The notes under the pieces were generated by a model that was given only the letters and a program-made list of their open reading frames with translations, was not told the origin of the DNA and did no database searches. 35,748 bases of DNA from an uncultured Pseudomonadota bacterium (GTDB taxonomy: Bacteria > Bdellovibrionota_B > Oligoflexia > Oligoflexales > CAIYRB01), in assembly GCA_903928445.1 (NCBI GenBank), contig CAIYRB010000018.1, positions 1 through 35,748 of the forward strand. The letters are read 5' to 3'. This document shows, piece by piece, positions 35,551 through 35,748 of the stretch; within the stretch, counting starts at the first letter, position 1; each line of letters opens with the position of its first letter. A program made the position numbers and the translations under genes.

Positions 35551-35573
35551 CTAACAACCTGTCCGAAAAGTCG
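35551..35573 (-). repeat. right-edge copy of an inverted repeat shared with the left edge
   Basis: TGTCCGAAAA at 35560-35569 is the reverse complement of the left-edge core at 20-29, with flanking similarity giving 18 of 23 matches. See the left-edge entry for interpretation. Confidence 0.4.
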
Positions 35574-35606
35574 ATTCCACCTAAAATATTTAGGCTTGTC
35601 GACTTT
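35567..35606. repeat. nested two-stem hairpin
   Basis: Outer arms AAAGTCGA (35567-35574) and TCGACTTT (35599-35606) are perfect complements. Inside, CCTAAA-ATA-TTTAGG (35580-35594) forms a second perfect stem. The element begins at the edge repeat core. It is followed without a long T-run. Confidence 0.55.
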
Positions 35607-35613
35607 CCACACT

Positions 35614-35627
35614 GTCCCGTGAGGGAC
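35614..35627. repeat. hairpin GTCCC-GTGA-GGGAC
   Basis: A perfect five-base stem with a GTGA loop lies eight bases after the nested hairpin, adding to the structured character of the right edge. Confidence 0.4.
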
Positions 35628-35748
35628 TTGTTCCACGTCCAGCTGGTGTTTGCCTGGGCCGTGCTTCAAACCCAGTCGGGCCTGAGCGGGGTTGCTCCGC
35701 GCTACACGTGAACGGTTGGAATTTACGAGGGACTGGGCTACGCCGGAC

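Larger units (their letters stand above)
35485..35748. other. right-edge region with no recognised gene, possible mobile-element end
   Basis: A minus-strand frame is open from the window edge to 35478 (about 90 codons, no stop), but the protein is not recognisable. A plus-strand frame is also open to 35711. The inverted edge repeat and two strong hairpins start here. A truncated transposable element or partial gene running off the window is possible. Confidence 0.3.

Noticed and set aside
35457..35711. 84-codon plus-strand frame at the right edge
   Set aside because: It starts at a TTG within the AT-rich repeat array without a ribosome site, runs through the hairpins, and its product is unrecognised.

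Overview
The window looks like a chromosomal segment of a Gram-negative, proteobacteria-like organism with a moderately GC-rich genome. It encodes signal peptides, a heme-binding envelope protein, ArnT/ArnC-type envelope glycosyltransferases, an MsbA-like exporter and a complete valine-to-methylcitrate catabolic operon. I cannot assign a taxon from sequence alone. I support 28 protein-coding genes. I see no rRNA, tRNA, CRISPR array or complete insertion sequence.

Layout. (1) 125-3787, plus strand: a linker-rich cytochrome c-like protein, then a GT-C membrane glycosyltransferase with its own GT2 polyprenyl-phosphate-sugar synthase. (2) 3965-7782, minus: a tight three-gene unit of polytopic membrane protein, ALDH3-type fatty aldehyde dehydrogenase with a hydrophobic tail, and an unrecognised exported protein. 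A gene-free stretch of about 490 bases lies upstream. (3) 8271-12025, minus, overlapping or abutting genes: a CcmI-C-terminal-like periplasmic protein, a YdjC/NaxD-like deacetylase, an ArnC/FlmF-like GT2 and an ArnT/FlmK-like GT-C. This set resembles the amino-sugar lipid A modification route. (4) 12165-14324, minus: a secreted family 48 glycoside hydrolase. (5) 14460-19490: hotdog thioesterase, hybrid histidine kinase, patatin-like phospholipase and an exported HAD-like protein. (6) 19860-29057, plus: prpC, mmsA, an isobutyryl-CoA dehydrogenase-like gene, 3-hydroxyisobutyryl-CoA hydrolase, mmsB, prpD, prpB and queH. These carry isobutyryl-CoA to propionyl-CoA and then through the methylcitrate cycle to pyruvate and succinate, except for the methacrylyl-CoA hydratase and 2-methylaconitate hydration steps, which must be encoded elsewhere. 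(7) 29060-35405: RIO-type kinase, SelO, an MsbA-like ABC exporter, a CDP-alcohol phosphatidyltransferase and an OafA-like acyltransferase.

Most interesting for follow-up: the GH48 enzyme in a Gram-negative context, the NaxD/FlmF/FlmK-like module, the membrane protein-ALDH-exported protein trio, a Shine-Dalgarno sequence displayed in a hairpin loop before the patatin gene, a hairpin-rich leader before prpC, a phased repeat array before the acyltransferase, and inverted copies of one sequence at the two window edges that suggest flanking mobile-element ends.
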